Shown: positions 6,153 through 6,695 of the stretch, one piece after another
Layout of the letters: the number at the start of each line of letters is the position of its first letter
Numbering within the stretch: position 1 is the stretch's first letter
From: Helicobacteraceae bacterium
GTDB lineage: Bacteria > Campylobacterota > Campylobacteria > Campylobacterales > Sulfurimonadaceae
Direction: 5' to 3'
Length of the DNA: 6,695 nt
NCBI GenBank assembly: GCA_027081565.1
Contig: JALWKG010000067.1
Coordinates: 1-6,695, forward strand
Notes under the pieces: generated by a model
The model's database searches: none
Told to the model about the DNA's origin: nothing
Seen by the model: only the letters and a program-made list of their open reading frames with translations
Program-made: the position numbers and the translations under genes

Positions 6153-6695
6153 TAGACACTCCTTCTATCTCTTTGATCAGCTCATTAGTTGGATAACCTG
6201 TTATTTTCATGTTAAGGTCATCGTCAATCTCTATCTCTACATCACTATTGTTAAATTGCCAGACATCAACTTTATCATTTAACACATAGACCGTTTGATT
6301 GTTGTTTTCTTTATTATGGTCATATCGTCCTGCTACCAAAATATCTGTATAGCGCAACAGATCACTTTGTGCAGTTTCGGTTAACTCATCTTTGTCAAAC
6401 CCTGTAAAAACCTGCAAATCAAGTGTTGTGTTATCTTTTATGCGTTTCGCTAATTGCGACAGTTCAAGAGATTGTAAAAATGGTTCACCTCCACTAAAGG
6501 TCACACCATCAAGTTTGTGTTCCAGGCTACTTATCTGAGCGAAAACTTCTTCTACTGTTAATAACGTCTTATCTTCAAAACTCCAGGTCTGCTGGTTCCA
6601 ACATCCAACACATCCCAAATCACATCCTTGAAGCCACAACACATACCTGCAACCGTTTCCATTAACATGATTAGCGGTTTCTATATGGTAGATAT
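6139..6695 (-). CDS. Radical SAM activase-like protein, 5' end outside the window
   Basis: The frame is open to the right edge, so only the last 185 or so residues are visible. It begins IYHIETANHVNGNGCRYVLW and continues into QGCDLGCVGC, holding the CX3CX2C motif (6601-6624) that binds a [4Fe-4S] cluster, followed by FSGGEP (6481-6498), the radical SAM GGE motif. The pattern resembles NrdG and other activases in the 4Fe-4S single-cluster group, which use S-adenosylmethionine to make radicals. The GTG at 6642 is not the start, because the conserved VNGNGCR segment lies upstream in frame; perhaps only a few residues are missing. The C-terminal 60 or so residues (after LVAGRYDHN) are acidic and not recognised. 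No NrdD is visible, and the overlapping DUF2997-like gene suggests a role other than ribonucleotide reductase activation. Confidence 0.85.
   Translation of the reverse strand, partial: IYHIETANHVNGNGCRYVLWLQGCDLGCVGCWNQQTWSFEDKTLLTVEEVFAQISSLEHKLDGVTFSGGEPFLQSLELSQLAKRIKDNTTLDLQVFTGFDKDELTETAQSDLLRYTDILVAGRYDHNKENNNQTVYVLNDKVDVWQFNNSDVEIEIDDDLNMKITGYPTNELIKEIEGVSNARV

Noticed and set aside
6640..6642. GTG as the start of the radical SAM gene
   Set aside because: The frame stays open to the window edge and the upstream residues VNGNGCR match the family just before the cysteine motif.

Overview
The window looks like a chromosomal segment of a low-to-moderate GC Campylobacterota (epsilonproteobacterial) organism, perhaps near Sulfurovum or Sulfurimonas. 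This rests on the overall character of the DnaK and GrpE proteins and on several promoters with an extended -10 (TGn before TAnAAT) and little or no -35. The genus is inference. No RNA gene, insertion sequence, CRISPR array or phage gene was seen.

Layout, left to right. (1) An exported beta-barrel-type protein with a C-terminal SHOCT-like module lies on the minus strand at 3-734, starting at TTG. (2) An exported ankyrin-repeat protein lies on the minus strand at 845-1470 and is broken by one missing base near 1132-1134; adding one base restores about 208 residues. (3) The chaperone genes grpE (3553-4095) and dnaK (1580-3460) form a minus-strand operon. It is read from a consensus promoter at 4132-4160 and ends in a hairpin at 1551-1573. 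hrcA, often the first gene of this operon in the group, is not here. (4) A divergent regulatory region at 4096-4380 holds overlapping inverted repeats and back-to-back promoters. (5) A plus-strand, two-domain SagB/ThcOx-type nitroreductase-family protein occupies 4381-5955. (6) A minus-strand pair at the right end, converging on the nitroreductase gene, consists of a 5'-truncated radical SAM activase-like protein (6139 to the edge) and an overlapping 66-residue DUF2997-like protein (5952-6152).

GrpE and DnaK work together in protein folding: GrpE is the nucleotide exchange factor for DnaK. The ankyrin and barrel genes follow dnaK on the same strand but have their own promoter candidates, so they are probably separate units. 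The radical SAM and DUF2997-like genes are translationally coupled and are the part most likely to belong to a poorly described system, most of which would lie beyond the right edge. The nitroreductase-family gene has no visible partner and its substrate is unknown.
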